Source: Blattamonas nauphoetae (lineage: Eukaryota; Preaxostyla; Oxymonadida). From it: DNA of 64,000 nucleotides. The notes under the pieces were generated by a model. The model ran no database searches. It saw only the letters and a list, made by a program, of their open reading frames with translations, and was not told the origin of the DNA. Below are positions 1-9,479 of the stretch, piece by piece. The stretch lies in the NCBI GenBank assembly GCA_033064195.1, contig JARBJD010000070.1, positions 1-64,000 of the forward strand. The letters run 5' to 3'. The translations under genes were made by a program, and so were the position numbers. The first letter of the stretch is position 1. Every line of letters starts with the position of its first letter.

Positions 1-319
1 AAACAAATCCCATTTGGTGGACGATCATTTCAAGATTGGTACGAGAATACGTTCATAGATGGAGTCTCGCCAATTCAAAACAAACAACATTGAGAGGAAA
101 GAAACGTGAAGCAATCACTAATGGATCACTCATGATTCCTACACCGGTAGAGAAAATCCAATATCCATTTCGATCAAAGATGCAATTCATGTCCAAAGAC
201 ATCACTGGAGATCCACATCAGACATCAGACAGAAGAGATTCCACAGAAGTGTGATCGACTGTACTTTTCTCCCAAATTTGGATCATGGAAATTGATCTCG
301 TTTTCATCCAATCACCCAC

Positions 320-1078
320 TTGAAAACAGTTCTTCAGATCTACCTCTTCGCAATTAACATCAACACCAAATACTTTGTAGTGATTCCTGTTCTGGATAAA
401 TCATGGAGTAAAGTCAAGACAGCAATCAATGATCTGATTAATCATCGTGGCGTTCATGTGAATAACATTCGAGGTGATGGAGAAGCTGCATGGACTAGTA
501 TTGAAGCACAAAAGTATTTTGAGCAACAGAAAGTCAGCACTTATTTCACAAGCTCACCATTCACTAATCACAACAGAATTGTCGATCGAGTGATCAGAAC
601 AATCAGAGATGGATTCCAAGACAATGCAACACAAATGGCAAATCATTCGCTGATGAATCAGATGGTGGAATACTACAACATGACTCCACATCGAGCGTAC
701 TGGAACAAATTCACTCCACAACAAGCACAAAACAATAGAGAGATTGAAGCACTGTACATCTCCAGTTGTGAAGAACAATTAAAGACCATTCAAAGACAAC
801 AGACAACACAGATGCTATGGCGATACAAACCAGGAAACATTCTGTTGATTCATCTAGACTTGGACAAGACTGCAGCAAAGTTTCAGAAGAAGCGCAGACA
901 ATTTCAATTTGTTGGACAATTCATTGAGTACAAACACGGTAATGTTGTAGCTACACTATTGAATGGACTAACCTGTTTATCAAAGGTAGTAAATGTTCCA
1001 ATCCAACACACAAAGTATCATGCAGACTCAATCGATGACTTGACTCCAGAGTTCATTACTGAATTTAATTTGGTGTAA
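320..1078 (+). CDS. Retroviral-type (RVE) integrase, part of the virus-like element
   Basis: The translation reads like an RNase-H-fold integrase core. It has a hydrophobic strand followed by polar turns ('KYFVVIPVLDKSW'), then 'IRGDGEAAW', where an acidic residue follows a beta strand, then 'TSSPFTNHNRIVDRVIRTIR', which matches the usual S-x-x-N-x-x-E/D helix region of Polinton integrases. The C-terminal third ('MLWRYKPGNILLIHLDLDK…FVGQFIEY') resembles the small barrel that follows the core in chromo/SH3-type integrases. In Polintons this enzyme inserts the element into the host genome. The gene lies at the left edge of the window; I treat it as a fossil part and do not describe its breaks. 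Confidence 0.7.
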   Translation: MKTVLQIYLFAININTKYFVVIPVLDKSWSKVKTAINDLINHRGVHVNNIRGDGEAAWTSIEAQKYFEQQKVSTYFTSSPFTNHNRIVDRVIRTIRDGFQDNATQMANHSLMNQMVEYYNMTPHRAYWNKFTPQQAQNNREIEALYISSCEEQLKTIQRQQTTQMLWRYKPGNILLIHLDLDKTAAKFQKKRRQFQFVGQFIEYKHGNVVATLLNGLTCLSKVVNVPIQHTKYHADSIDDLTPEFITEFNLV

Positions 1079-1115
1079 GTATAATAATGTTTCAAATATT
1101 TTTATTACATATAAA

Positions 1116-1502
1116 ATGACACGAAACGATTTAGAACATTTTGGAAAACCACTAAAGATTTTAGAACCATTTGATCCTGAACAGAAATGTTTTGAAAACA
1201 TCTATGACTTTCAGAGATTTTTGGAAAAGAACAGAAAAGAACTGAACGAAAACACCACTCAGAAACTCAATAGGATGATACACATTGATGGATATCGTCT
1301 AACAACAATAAGAGGTGAGATAGCACTTAGGAAGGTTAGTATTGATAGTACGTATGGTTCTAATTCATTATCGATTGATCAAAGATTATCAGACATTGAG
1401 GAATCAATTCGAACATTGACAGATACTCTCAGCATGAGGCTTCGAAGTCTTGACGAGACAATTGGGAATCTTCTACAAGAGCTCTCTGACCCTTCTGATT
1501 AG
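1116..1502 (+). CDS. Small charged protein with C-terminal coiled coil (element gene)
   Basis: A 128-residue open frame whose ATG sits directly after the element's AT-rich box (1096-1115). The last 40 residues ('RLSDIEESIRTLTDTLSMRLRSLDETIGNLL') show a heptad-like pattern of I/L residues, so a short coiled coil is likely. I do not recognise a family. It ends 30 bases inside the 3' end of the convergent ATPase gene, a tail-to-tail overlap usual in compact viral genomes. A structural or assembly role is possible but is only inference. Confidence 0.6.
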   Translation: MTRNDLEHFGKPLKILEPFDPEQKCFENIYDFQRFLEKNRKELNENTTQKLNRMIHIDGYRLTTIRGEIALRKVSIDSTYGSNSLSIDQRLSDIEESIRTLTDTLSMRLRSLDETIGNLLQELSDPSD

Positions 1503-2327
1503 TCCATCTTTGTTTATTTCATTAATTATGACTCCATCGGTATTGTATCGAAGAATAATTGCTTCACACTTTTGTTTTCGTTGATAGACATTCCAGAAAT
1601 GTTGAATATCAATTGGTGAGTTCAATTGAGGATAGACTCTACTGATTCGTTCTCTATTGAATCCTCCAAAGATCCACATTGAATCGATGTTTGACTTCAT
1701 ATCTGCTGACAAACTGAAGAGCTCATGCAACATCAGAAAGAATGTGAATTTTGGTTGTCGATTCTCAAGTAATAAATCCATTATTGTCATTCTATTTTTG
1801 GATGTTCTTCGTTCTCCAAGTATTCTACGACAGTCATCTAGAAGGATAATCGTTTGGAGATTCTTCACTGAGAAATCATCGATGTACAGTGACTCAAACA
1901 GTTCATCTCTGCATTCATCTGTTATCTTGTTTTGCCACTGATTGTCAATGATCTCTTCATAGGCCGCTTTGGACTGAGACAGTTCCAACAGAAATGGAAG
2001 AGCATCGTCGTATTTAACTTTGACATCAGGAACATTCAATATTGGTTTGAATTTATCGAAGGTTGGATCAATGTTCTTATCAGTTACGAAGACAAATAAG
2101 TGAAACAGTTCATTCCGAACCTGAACATTTTGGAGTTTGGCAACCTCTCGAAGAGCATTAAATGTCTTCCCACTTCCTCTATTTCCAACAAGGACATTAA
2201 CACTATTACGATTGAAATTGAGGTCTGGATGAATCTGAGATTGCACTTCATGAGAAACATTCATACTAGATGCTTCACTTAATTTTGCATTCACATAGGC
2301 TGTTAGAGACATATTTGATTTGTTCAT
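1473..2327 (-). CDS. FtsK/HerA-type genome-packaging ATPase (element gene)
   Basis: 284 residues. A clear Walker A motif, 'VGNRGSGKTFNAL', is at about residues 47-59, and a Walker B-like strand, 'TIILLDDCRRILG', is at about 160-172. Size and motif layout fit the A32-like packaging ATPases of Polintons, virophages and adenovirus-like agents, which pump DNA into the capsid. It is the only clear minus-strand gene in the left block and is divergent to the gene starting at 2387, with about 60 bases between them, so the two probably share a bidirectional control region. Identification rests on motifs and context. Confidence 0.75.
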   Translation of the reverse strand: MNKSNMSLTAYVNAKLSEASSMNVSHEVQSQIHPDLNFNRNSVNVLVGNRGSGKTFNALREVAKLQNVQVRNELFHLFVFVTDKNIDPTFDKFKPILNVPDVKVKYDDALPFLLELSQSKAAYEEIIDNQWQNKITDECRDELFESLYIDDFSVKNLQTIILLDDCRRILGERRTSKNRMTIMDLLLENRQPKFTFFLMLHELFSLSADMKSNIDSMWIFGGFNRERISRVYPQLNSPIDIQHFWNVYQRKQKCEAIILRYNTDGVIINEINKDGLIRRVRELL

Positions 2328-2386
2328 TTCTGATTTAACTCTAATTAAAAATTACTTTTGGATTTTTTATTTTGTATGAAATACAC

Positions 2387-3352
2387 ATGACTGAAAAGAT
2401 AGTGTACCAACAAACAGCAACGTTAAGACAACCAAAAAGATTCGCAGTGGATACTCAAGCAGCATTGAAAAAAATCTTTGCAGAAGATGATATTCGAACA
2501 ACAATCAATCGTGCGTTAATTAGTGTTCCATCGGCGTTAGAATACATTGAAAGAAATAAACTCAATTGGGAAGTTATAGTGGAACAATATGGTAAAGTTC
2601 CAGATGTAATGGTCTACGATAAAGAGACTAAAGATCTGGTTGCCGTTAATGGTTTCATGTTAGCTCCATACACAAATAGACCAGTCAAAGAGACTTACTA
2701 CTCAATGAATCCAACACCAGAAATGCGAAGACAAAACAAGTACAAAACATTCTATCAAGATAATGGAAGGAGAATCAAAGCTGTGCATCGGAATTTTGTC
2801 AAACATGGTCAATATGAACTACCATCGAATTACAAAGAAATTAGCTATGAAGAAGCAAAGAAGAAGCGACTGAATCAACCATTTGCGATTATGAAGAAAC
2901 TTGCTGGTGAATGGATGAACAATGTATTAAAGAGATATCGTGCCAACAAAACAAATCCAGTTGATATTAGCAAAGGTGTGATTGACAATATTGTGTTCAA
3001 TTCGATTCAATCCAAAGTTGGTTCAATGTTGTGGGATCAATGGCTTACAGATAATGTTCAAGGCTACGATGGTACTTCAGACGAATGGAAGAAAATCAAA
3101 CAAAGAAAAGACGTTAAAGAACGGGTTTATCCACGATTTTATCAATTGATCGAGAGTGATAAAACATATTTGGAACAATTCTTCAATACATATTCATCAC
3201 AGATATCTACAATTGCGAATGATATTCAACGTCAAGCCTACAGAACAAGAGATCTCACCACATACCAATCTCAAATGCCAAACTATACTAGATTTGCTCA
3301 ATTGCAGAAACAAATGGGAGAAGTTGAAAGTGAAAATGAAAGTGGAGATTAA
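2387..3352 (+). CDS. Unknown element protein, 321 residues
   Basis: I chose the ATG at 2387 because it follows the AT-rich box at 2361-2386; the frame stays open a little upstream without an ATG. The protein is basic and rich in K/R/Y and mostly helical by eye, with a run 'EEAKKKRLNQPF' near the middle and an acidic tail ('GEVESENESGD'). No enzyme motif is visible. Its position between the ATPase and the small hydrophobic proteins suggests a virion or assembly component, but this is inference from gene order only. Confidence 0.6.
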   Translation: MTEKIVYQQTATLRQPKRFAVDTQAALKKIFAEDDIRTTINRALISVPSALEYIERNKLNWEVIVEQYGKVPDVMVYDKETKDLVAVNGFMLAPYTNRPVKETYYSMNPTPEMRRQNKYKTFYQDNGRRIKAVHRNFVKHGQYELPSNYKEISYEEAKKKRLNQPFAIMKKLAGEWMNNVLKRYRANKTNPVDISKGVIDNIVFNSIQSKVGSMLWDQWLTDNVQGYDGTSDEWKKIKQRKDVKERVYPRFYQLIESDKTYLEQFFNTYSSQISTIANDIQRQAYRTRDLTTYQSQMPNYTRFAQLQKQMGEVESENESGD

Positions 3353-3389
3353 AAACATTAATATATATTTTTTATTTTTATATAAAGTG

Positions 3390-3983
3390 ATGCAACCAAT
3401 TCTAAGTTGTCAATTTACGAAACACACAAGTTCTTCTTCAGTACCAACATCAATCACCAACAATGTCATCATAGAGGATAGGAGTAAAGCTGGAGTTGAC
3501 AATAGATCATCAAATGTCGAAATGGTCTCGCTAGAGGCTTCGAACCCTCCTTTGGGGAGAGAACGAGGTACTTGTGAACCACCATTAGAGACATATCCAT
3601 CAGCTCCAATTCAATGTCGAACAATTCCACTTCGGGATTACGAATCTAATATTACAGCATTCAAAGATCAACTGTTGCTAGTGTACAAGAATGCATTCGC
3701 TTGTGAAAAGACACTATTGAATAACCTAATTGAACCATCAAAGAAACTGATCACAAACCAAAGTGATTTATGTGCACTGATTGCTACACTCACTGGGATC
3801 AACGATGTGGTGATCGAATTGGATGATTTATCAACAAAATGTTCATGCATTAATGCTCTCCCAGTGTTTCGAACCATTTTCAAGATCCTTGTTGGTGGAA
3901 AAGATATGAGCATTGCCTTCAATGAAGCATACAACACTATTCTCAATTATGGAATTACATTGACGAAAGCAATACCCCGTTAG
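3390..3983 (+). CDS. Unknown element protein, 197 residues
   Basis: The frame is open further upstream, but the AT-rich box at 3366-3389 ends exactly at the ATG at 3390, which I take as the start. The N-terminal 60 residues are polar and low in structure (Ser/Thr/Asn). The C-terminal 130 residues look helical, with three Cys ('CALIATLTG', 'CSCINALPVF'). No family recognised. It is one of a run of same-strand genes each with its own box, so these genes are probably transcribed singly rather than as one long message. Confidence 0.55.
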   Translation: MQPILSCQFTKHTSSSSVPTSITNNVIIEDRSKAGVDNRSSNVEMVSLEASNPPLGRERGTCEPPLETYPSAPIQCRTIPLRDYESNITAFKDQLLLVYKNAFACEKTLLNNLIEPSKKLITNQSDLCALIATLTGINDVVIELDDLSTKCSCINALPVFRTIFKILVGGKDMSIAFNEAYNTILNYGITLTKAIPR

Positions 3984-4034
3984 GGCAGAAGTCTCTCATG
4001 AGATTATTTCCTCGCTAAAAATATAAATGAATTG

Positions 4035-4054
4035 ATTTTTTTATTGTTACATAA
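4035..4054 (+). promoter_or_regulatory. Shared AT-rich promoter-like box (representative)
   Basis: The box reads roughly (A/G)TTTTTTATTTT followed within 5-10 bases by TAxAAATG, with the ATG being the gene start. The same arrangement precedes genes starting at 1116 (box 1096-1115), 2387 (2361-2386), 3390 (3366-3389), 4055, 4401 (4381-4400), 4742 (4722-4741), 6657 (6637-6656) and 8380 (8355-8370). It is not found before the host genes. It probably acts as the element's own promoter, directing transcription to start almost at the ATG. Confidence 0.7.
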
Positions 4055-4363
4055 ATGGCACCAGGAAGTTTCAACAAACTCAAAAATATAGGCAAGCAAT
4101 TCTTTCAATTCATCAAACCTCTAGCTCCAACATTGCTTCAAGTCGGTGGTGGATTGCTCTCTCAAACGAACAGTAAATTTGGACAAACAGCAGGAGGAAT
4201 ACTTAATGGATTAGGTGGAATGATGGACGTTTATCAGCAAAATAAGGCGATCAATCGACAACAAAATCCAAAGATGATCGAGTACGAACCACCTCGAAAC
4301 GGACGATACTCCAATGATGATATGCCCCAGTCGTCAAACTCAAAGATTCAATTCAAAGGCTAA
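4055..4363 (+). CDS. Small hydrophobic/amphipathic protein, MAPG type 1 (element gene)
   Basis: A 102-residue protein beginning MAPG, with a hydrophobic stretch 'FIKPLAPTLLQVGGGLL' at about residues 20-36, a Gly-rich segment ('GGILNGLGGMM') and a polar tail. Small proteins with one amphipathic or membrane-active segment are common next to capsid genes in Polintons and adenoviruses, where some help membrane passage or line the capsid. The assignment is by context. It shares its MAPG start and general layout with the next gene, so the two may be an old duplication. Confidence 0.6.
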   Translation: MAPGSFNKLKNIGKQFFQFIKPLAPTLLQVGGGLLSQTNSKFGQTAGGILNGLGGMMDVYQQNKAINRQQNPKMIEYEPPRNGRYSNDDMPQSSNSKIQFKG

Positions 4364-4400
4364 TCATTCACTAATGATCAAATATTTTTATTTTACATAA

Positions 4401-4700
4401 ATGGCACCAGGTTGGTTATCAAAATTAGCAGCAGTTGGCAAAAACATACTCAGAGTTGGAGCTCCATTTCTGAATCTCATTCCCTTTGTTGGACCAGTGA
4501 TTTCAAAGATTGCTCAGACGGGTGTAGAGATGATACCAGATGTGAAATCGGATCAGCAAATCCATGCAGAAAAGATGGCTCAGTATGAACAAGCAATCAA
4601 TGAAGGAAATACAGCACTTGCGAACAAACTCAGAGACGAAATACTGAGACTGGAAGAAAAAATGAAACCTAAAATGAGGAAACTAAAAAAGAAAAAGTAA
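4401..4700 (+). CDS. Small hydrophobic protein with basic tail, MAPG type 2 (element gene)
   Basis: A 99-residue protein beginning MAPGWLSKLAAVGKNI. Residues about 18-38 ('VGAPFLNLIPFVGPVISKI') form a hydrophobic segment with Pro/Gly kinks, followed by a charged helix and a very basic tail ('MKPKMRKLKKKK') that could bind DNA. The combination of a membrane-active part and a basic end recalls minor core or membrane-lytic virion proteins of adenovirus-like agents, but I cannot assign it to a family. Confidence 0.6.
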   Translation: MAPGWLSKLAAVGKNILRVGAPFLNLIPFVGPVISKIAQTGVEMIPDVKSDQQIHAEKMAQYEQAINEGNTALANKLRDEILRLEEKMKPKMRKLKKKK

Positions 4701-4741
4701 CTAGAGTTAAAACATTAATTTGATTTTTTATTTTTGTTAAA

Positions 4742-6610
4742 ATGAACTCGCATATAACACATCTGACAAACAAAAGACATGGAGCTTCAACATTGACTGG
4801 CAATAGCACTGGATCAATCAAATACACGAGAGATGACATTGGTCAAATACAACAGCAACTAATGTCTGAACACCACGTTAATTATCTTCTGAATGATGGA
4901 GCACACAGTACTTCTATTCAAGAATTGAAACCATCAGAGAATTCACGATTCTATAGAGGACAAGAGATAATCATTCCATTGACTGGGAATCAGGACATTT
5001 GTCAAATTGATGATTCATTCATTACGTTCACAATCACAACCACTTTGAAAGTCAACAATTGGAACATAACCCCAGACAAAGTTGGATCATACTCCAATGA
5101 AAGAATATTTATGTTCGTAGGACTTAAGCATTCAGCATCAATCTTTAGTAGATTCACAGTTCTTCACAACAATCAAAGAATCATTAGCACTTCAAACAAT
5201 GATGTCTCAATGGAATCACACATCTACAACATGATTAAACCAAAGAGTCAATTGGAGAATCGAAAACATTCGCACACTCCTTGGGAAAATGCTTGGAAGC
5301 ATGATGAATCTGTCGCTGGTGTTTATATTCCATTATCATCTTTCACTACAGTGTCACAAGCTGGTGCTTTCATGGACACAATTGACGTACCAATTCGTAT
5401 ATCAATCAATCTTGAAGATCTTCTGATTTTCTCAGGGATGACTGACTATCCAAGATGTCTCTTTGGTGATTTGAAATTGAGTGTTTACATTAATGAGGAT
5501 GCGTTCGTGTGTTGTCCTGTAAATCCTGAGCTTACTTTGAAAAATACACTTTCATCCTTCTTTAATGTTGGCTTAACAAGACCACCAATTCATCATGCGA
5601 TCGCTGATTGTCACCAACATCGTCCATGGTTTTTCCATTCTCTACTAGCGAACTGCACCAAGAATTTCGTTCAGATTGGCCAATCATTTAGGATATCAGC
5701 AGTGACTCAAGACATTTACTATAGTTCAGCAGGAACAGTTGCTAAAGAACCAGAATTTGTCGATCAGTATATATCATTGAACATTATTGATTACCGCGTT
5801 GATGATGTGTATTGCATGAGTGCTGGATTCCAAATGAAAGAAATTGCGAAAGAGAATCTGAAGAAAATGTATCAGGATCGTCCAGGAACAATTCCAGCAG
5901 AAAAGATCTCGTTCTATCCATTTCAGAAGACACCAACAGCAACAGGAATTGATTGTACTCAGCAAATGGTTCTCGTTAATGCCAAGGATATTATGCTCCT
6001 CTTCCGTCACTACGATAATGAAGTCACCTGTTTCCACAATCCAATGCAGAAAGATCTTCGAGTGCATCTCCTTGACAAATACTATCCAGATAACTGGACA
6101 TCAACGATTGGAGCTCGCTTCTATCAGTTTGCATTATCGACTCTCAATCTTGATTCATACCTGACTGTTCCTGATGATTTGGAGCGATCATTAACAGATT
6201 CACTTGTTGAGGAACAACTCGAAGGTGATGGAACATATACTGGAGAAAAAATGACAAGAGTGCGACCGATTCATGACAATACTGACTTCCTCTTGTGCTT
6301 CTCAACTCAAAGAAGTGGATGTCCGACAAACTGTAATGATTCAATCAGTTCCAGAGGTCAAAATATTCCAGTCACATTGAGATCAAATCCGATTTACCAA
6401 GGAGTGATTGACACATACTATAATGTTCTCGATCCATGTCAAAAGGGTGGTGACATGACAACATTTACGCATCCTCCAGCACCGATTCTAGCAACAACTG
6501 CAACAACGTGGTGGGTATTACGATTCAGCAATGATATACCGATTGTTGAATACTATCCAAACCACACATTGAAAGCACTCCACAAGGAACTTGGAATAAT
6601 GAAATCCTAA
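4742..6610 (+). CDS. Capsid-like protein 1 (probable major capsid, double jelly-roll class)
   Basis: 622 residues, the longest gene of the element, beta-rich by eye with many short strands and Asn/Thr/Pro loops. It is clearly related to the next gene. Both share 'WEN' followed about 10 residues later by a 'VxGxY' strand, then 'Y-P-…-FG-L-L' and a 'CPV/CPI' strand, and both end with a Pro-rich loop ('PPAPIL' here, 'PPPPIL' there) followed by an aromatic strand. Length, beta content and position after small hydrophobic proteins fit a double jelly-roll major capsid protein. No sequence motif proves this; a fold prediction would decide. Confidence 0.6.
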   Translation: MNSHITHLTNKRHGASTLTGNSTGSIKYTRDDIGQIQQQLMSEHHVNYLLNDGAHSTSIQELKPSENSRFYRGQEIIIPLTGNQDICQIDDSFITFTITTTLKVNNWNITPDKVGSYSNERIFMFVGLKHSASIFSRFTVLHNNQRIISTSNNDVSMESHIYNMIKPKSQLENRKHSHTPWENAWKHDESVAGVYIPLSSFTTVSQAGAFMDTIDVPIRISINLEDLLIFSGMTDYPRCLFGDLKLSVYINEDAFVCCPVNPELTLKNTLSSFFNVGLTRPPIHHAIADCHQHRPWFFHSLLANCTKNFVQIGQSFRISAVTQDIYYSSAGTVAKEPEFVDQYISLNIIDYRVDDVYCMSAGFQMKEIAKENLKKMYQDRPGTIPAEKISFYPFQKTPTATGIDCTQQMVLVNAKDIMLLFRHYDNEVTCFHNPMQKDLRVHLLDKYYPDNWTSTIGARFYQFALSTLNLDSYLTVPDDLERSLTDSLVEEQLEGDGTYTGEKMTRVRPIHDNTDFLLCFSTQRSGCPTNCNDSISSRGQNIPVTLRSNPIYQGVIDTYYNVLDPCQKGGDMTTFTHPPAPILATTATTWWVLRFSNDIPIVEYYPNHTLKALHKELGIMKS

Positions 6611-6656
6611 AACAGTCAAAGAAAATAATGAAATTGTATTTTTTATTTTTCTATAA

Positions 6657-8339
6657 ATGAGAAGTATCAGATCTAATCAATCCAAACCAACATCGACACT
6701 AATTGAACAAATTGAAGTGCAATCGTATATACCAAAACAGTGGGATTCAGAACCTCATGTCTATTCTATTCAAGAAGTACATCCAACAAATCCTCCAATG
6801 CCATGCCGAATCACAGATGAAATTGAAGTTCCATTGTGCTATGACGGTCATGATGTGACTGAGTTTTCGAAGTGTCATTTGCGTATCGATCTCACAGTTA
6901 CCGTTCCTTATTCGAAACCAACTAGTGCATCTGGGCAATATGTTGGAATGTATGGAATGTTCTACGGATTTAAATCATCATCAGATGCAATTCGAGACAT
7001 GAGACTCATTGATAGTCAAGGAAATATTATTGACAATACACTTCAGAATAATCATGTTCACGAATCATTTCTTTATCACACTTTCAAGTCGCATGAAGAG
7101 AAAAACAACATGAAGCATTGCTACAGCCTTTGGGAAAATGTCCAGAGAATGGATCCAAGCGTATGTGGATACTATCATTGTCCAGTCGATGCTTTTTCTT
7201 CAAACATCACATTTACGATACCACTGGTTATTCCATTTGTGAATCTCCTGCCATTAAGTACTTTCGATCAGTATCCAAATTCCATCTTTGGCAATCTCCG
7301 ATTGAGATTTCATTTAACAACTGATTCACTTGTGTATTGTCCTATTCGAGTTTCCACAATCGTAAGGAAAACACTTGAAAACAGTATCGATCAAAATCCA
7401 AGTAAATCGATATCAACTCTGTCAAGTCAATCCGAAATAGAATTAATGTACGATGGAGACTTCTCGACATTGACACAAGAGTTTACACAGATCGGGAATC
7501 CAGTTCAACGAATTCAGTATTTTCAACCAGCATCATCAGGTACTGTGAAATATATCGCTACATCGACAACAATTTCCACCGTTCTTTCTTCATCAGTTGA
7601 TAAAGTCACTTCGATTTGTTATGGATATCAAATCACTGATGCAACAAAGCAATCACTGATCAACACATATTCAAAGACTCTTTATGTTCTGAAAGCTGAA
7701 AGAATTGACACACAGTCATTTCAATCAAAAGCAAATGCAATGGGAGTGAGATCAAACATCAGTATCAAACTCAACAATCTCATGAATCTCATGTGCTTAT
7801 TCCCTGAAAGACCAAACGAGTGTACAGTCTTCAGAAATCCACAATATGTTGGTCAATTCGAAATGCTTGGATCCAACTTCCCTAATTTCCCAATGTCAAC
7901 AATCTCACCAGAGTTCTATCAAATGATGATGGTGAATGGTGATTTCATTGGATGTTCAGCGACAGAAGAGTTTGAAAATTCAATTTGTTCCACTCGAGTA
8001 TTTCACGACAGAGGAAAAGATTACAAGAGAACAAGACCAGTAACAGATGCAACTTGTTTCACATTTATGGTTCCAACAGATCGAAGCGAAATTGCTGGTG
8101 GTGAAGAAGGTATATCGACAGCAGAATCAGTCAATATTGTCTATAGAGGAACACCAATCAATCAAGGCGCTCTGGATCCATATTTCACCTCAACTCCAGA
8201 AGGTCCTCCTCCACCAATTTTGGCACTACATCAGGCTACATACTGGTTGTTCTGGATCGAAAATGGACAACCACGAGTACGAAATGTCATTGATCGACGT
8301 CTCCAAGAAGCATATGAAGAAGTGAAGAGAGGATACTGA
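6657..8339 (+). CDS. Capsid-like protein 2 (paralogue of the preceding gene)
   Basis: 560 residues, starting 46 bases after the previous stop and right behind an AT-rich box (6637-6656). It shares the central block ('DQYPNSIFGNLRLRFHL', then 'LVYCPI') and the C-terminal Pro-rich loop plus 'YWLFWIENG' strand with capsid-like protein 1. Having two full-size relatives side by side is unusual for Polintons, which normally pair one major capsid protein with a smaller single-jelly-roll vertex protein. It could be a second major subunit or an enlarged minor capsid protein. Confidence 0.6.
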   Translation: MRSIRSNQSKPTSTLIEQIEVQSYIPKQWDSEPHVYSIQEVHPTNPPMPCRITDEIEVPLCYDGHDVTEFSKCHLRIDLTVTVPYSKPTSASGQYVGMYGMFYGFKSSSDAIRDMRLIDSQGNIIDNTLQNNHVHESFLYHTFKSHEEKNNMKHCYSLWENVQRMDPSVCGYYHCPVDAFSSNITFTIPLVIPFVNLLPLSTFDQYPNSIFGNLRLRFHLTTDSLVYCPIRVSTIVRKTLENSIDQNPSKSISTLSSQSEIELMYDGDFSTLTQEFTQIGNPVQRIQYFQPASSGTVKYIATSTTISTVLSSSVDKVTSICYGYQITDATKQSLINTYSKTLYVLKAERIDTQSFQSKANAMGVRSNISIKLNNLMNLMCLFPERPNECTVFRNPQYVGQFEMLGSNFPNFPMSTISPEFYQMMMVNGDFIGCSATEEFENSICSTRVFHDRGKDYKRTRPVTDATCFTFMVPTDRSEIAGGEEGISTAESVNIVYRGTPINQGALDPYFTSTPEGPPPPILALHQATYWLFWIENGQPRVRNVIDRRLQEAYEEVKRGY

Positions 8340-8379
8340 ATCTAACAAATATGAAATTTTATTTTTGTTTAAAACAGGA

Positions 8380-8790
8380 ATGGTCAAACGTTATTTCTCA
8401 ATTCAAAATTCAAACACTGCTCAATTCCCTCCTGATTTTACCAATTCCAGAAAACAAAAATATGTTCACTATCTCGACTGTAAACTCATTCATGTGAAGG
8501 AAGAAATTGGTGATTCGTCAACAGTCATCTCCAAAGATATTCCTCAGAATTTCACAATCCATGCTGATTGGATTCAGACAGATGCTCACAATGATTCTTA
8601 CGTTGCTTTCTGTAATGAACAGATTGCGAAACGAAAGAAGTGGGAATTAAGCACTCGACAGTCAATAGTGAAGATCTGGTTCGAAGACAGTTCAGGTGAA
8701 TCAATCGAGATGGAGACAACGGAGACAATTAATGGAAAAATAACCAAAGAGTATTATGAATTTCTGGTTGATCTCATGTTGGAATACTAA
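8380..8790 (+). CDS. Unknown element protein, 136 residues
   Basis: I place the start at the ATG at 8380, ten bases after the AT-rich box (8355-8370). The product is acidic towards the C-terminus and looks like an alpha/beta fold, with three aromatic-rich strands ('KYVHYLDCKLIHV', 'FTIHADWIQT', 'QSIVKIWFED'). No family recognised. It is the last plus-strand gene of the element; a gene-free stretch of about 690 bases follows. Confidence 0.5.
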   Translation: MVKRYFSIQNSNTAQFPPDFTNSRKQKYVHYLDCKLIHVKEEIGDSSTVISKDIPQNFTIHADWIQTDAHNDSYVAFCNEQIAKRKKWELSTRQSIVKIWFEDSSGESIEMETTETINGKITKEYYEFLVDLMLEY

Positions 8791-9479
8791 TGATGACATA
8801 TATTTTTGTCCGAACCTTAATGAAAAACAAAAATACGTGAAGGTTAGTTCCATTTTACGTTCGTGTAAGTTTCCGTAAGACAACCCGATACTCCTTTGGG
8901 GCTCATTCTATCGTGATCCTACTTAATGACTAACACTGGCGAAGTCCTTGAAGGAATAAGCATTGGGTGGGCATGATTTACGGTCACATCTAAGTGATGC
9001 CAACATGAACCCCGGAGCGGATTTATGAAATCCACCGTCTCCAACACAACCTCCAAGTAGTTCTACGCATTAATCACAAGGGCACCATTTTGCCTGAGCA
9101 TCAAGGGAAATTACGTCGAGGTCTCACACTTGAACATTTTGGACCTACTCTTCATATGCGAAATAAAAAATCCGAAAAAAAATAAATCGGCCTTAATTTT
9201 GAAAATTCCCATAAGTCCAGATAATGTTGTCAGATCACTCTAGAAACATGATAAATGAACTTGCCGTGTCGATATTGACCTTGTTGGTACAATTTTGGGT
9301 GGTCACAAAAATAAAGGTCAATTTTTAAAAATTCATTTTTTTTATTCTCTATGGAGTTACTTCATCGAGTGGTGGACTTTTCAAAAATGAAAATCAAATT
9401 TTGACCTGGGGCACCTAGTCCACCTGGGTCACCATTTAGTCCGGAATAATCAATGAGTAGAAAAATAATCTATTCGTCA
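8791..9479. other. Gene-free stretch inside the virus-like element
   Basis: No open frame, RNA gene or clear repeat is visible across these 690 bases. Composition is mixed, with an A-rich block around 9160-9190 and a T-rich block around 9320-9350. The minus-strand gene that follows carries the element's own promoter-like box, so this stretch should also belong to the element. The short sequence TTAGTCCGG near 9436 recurs inverted near 10365. Confidence 0.4.
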
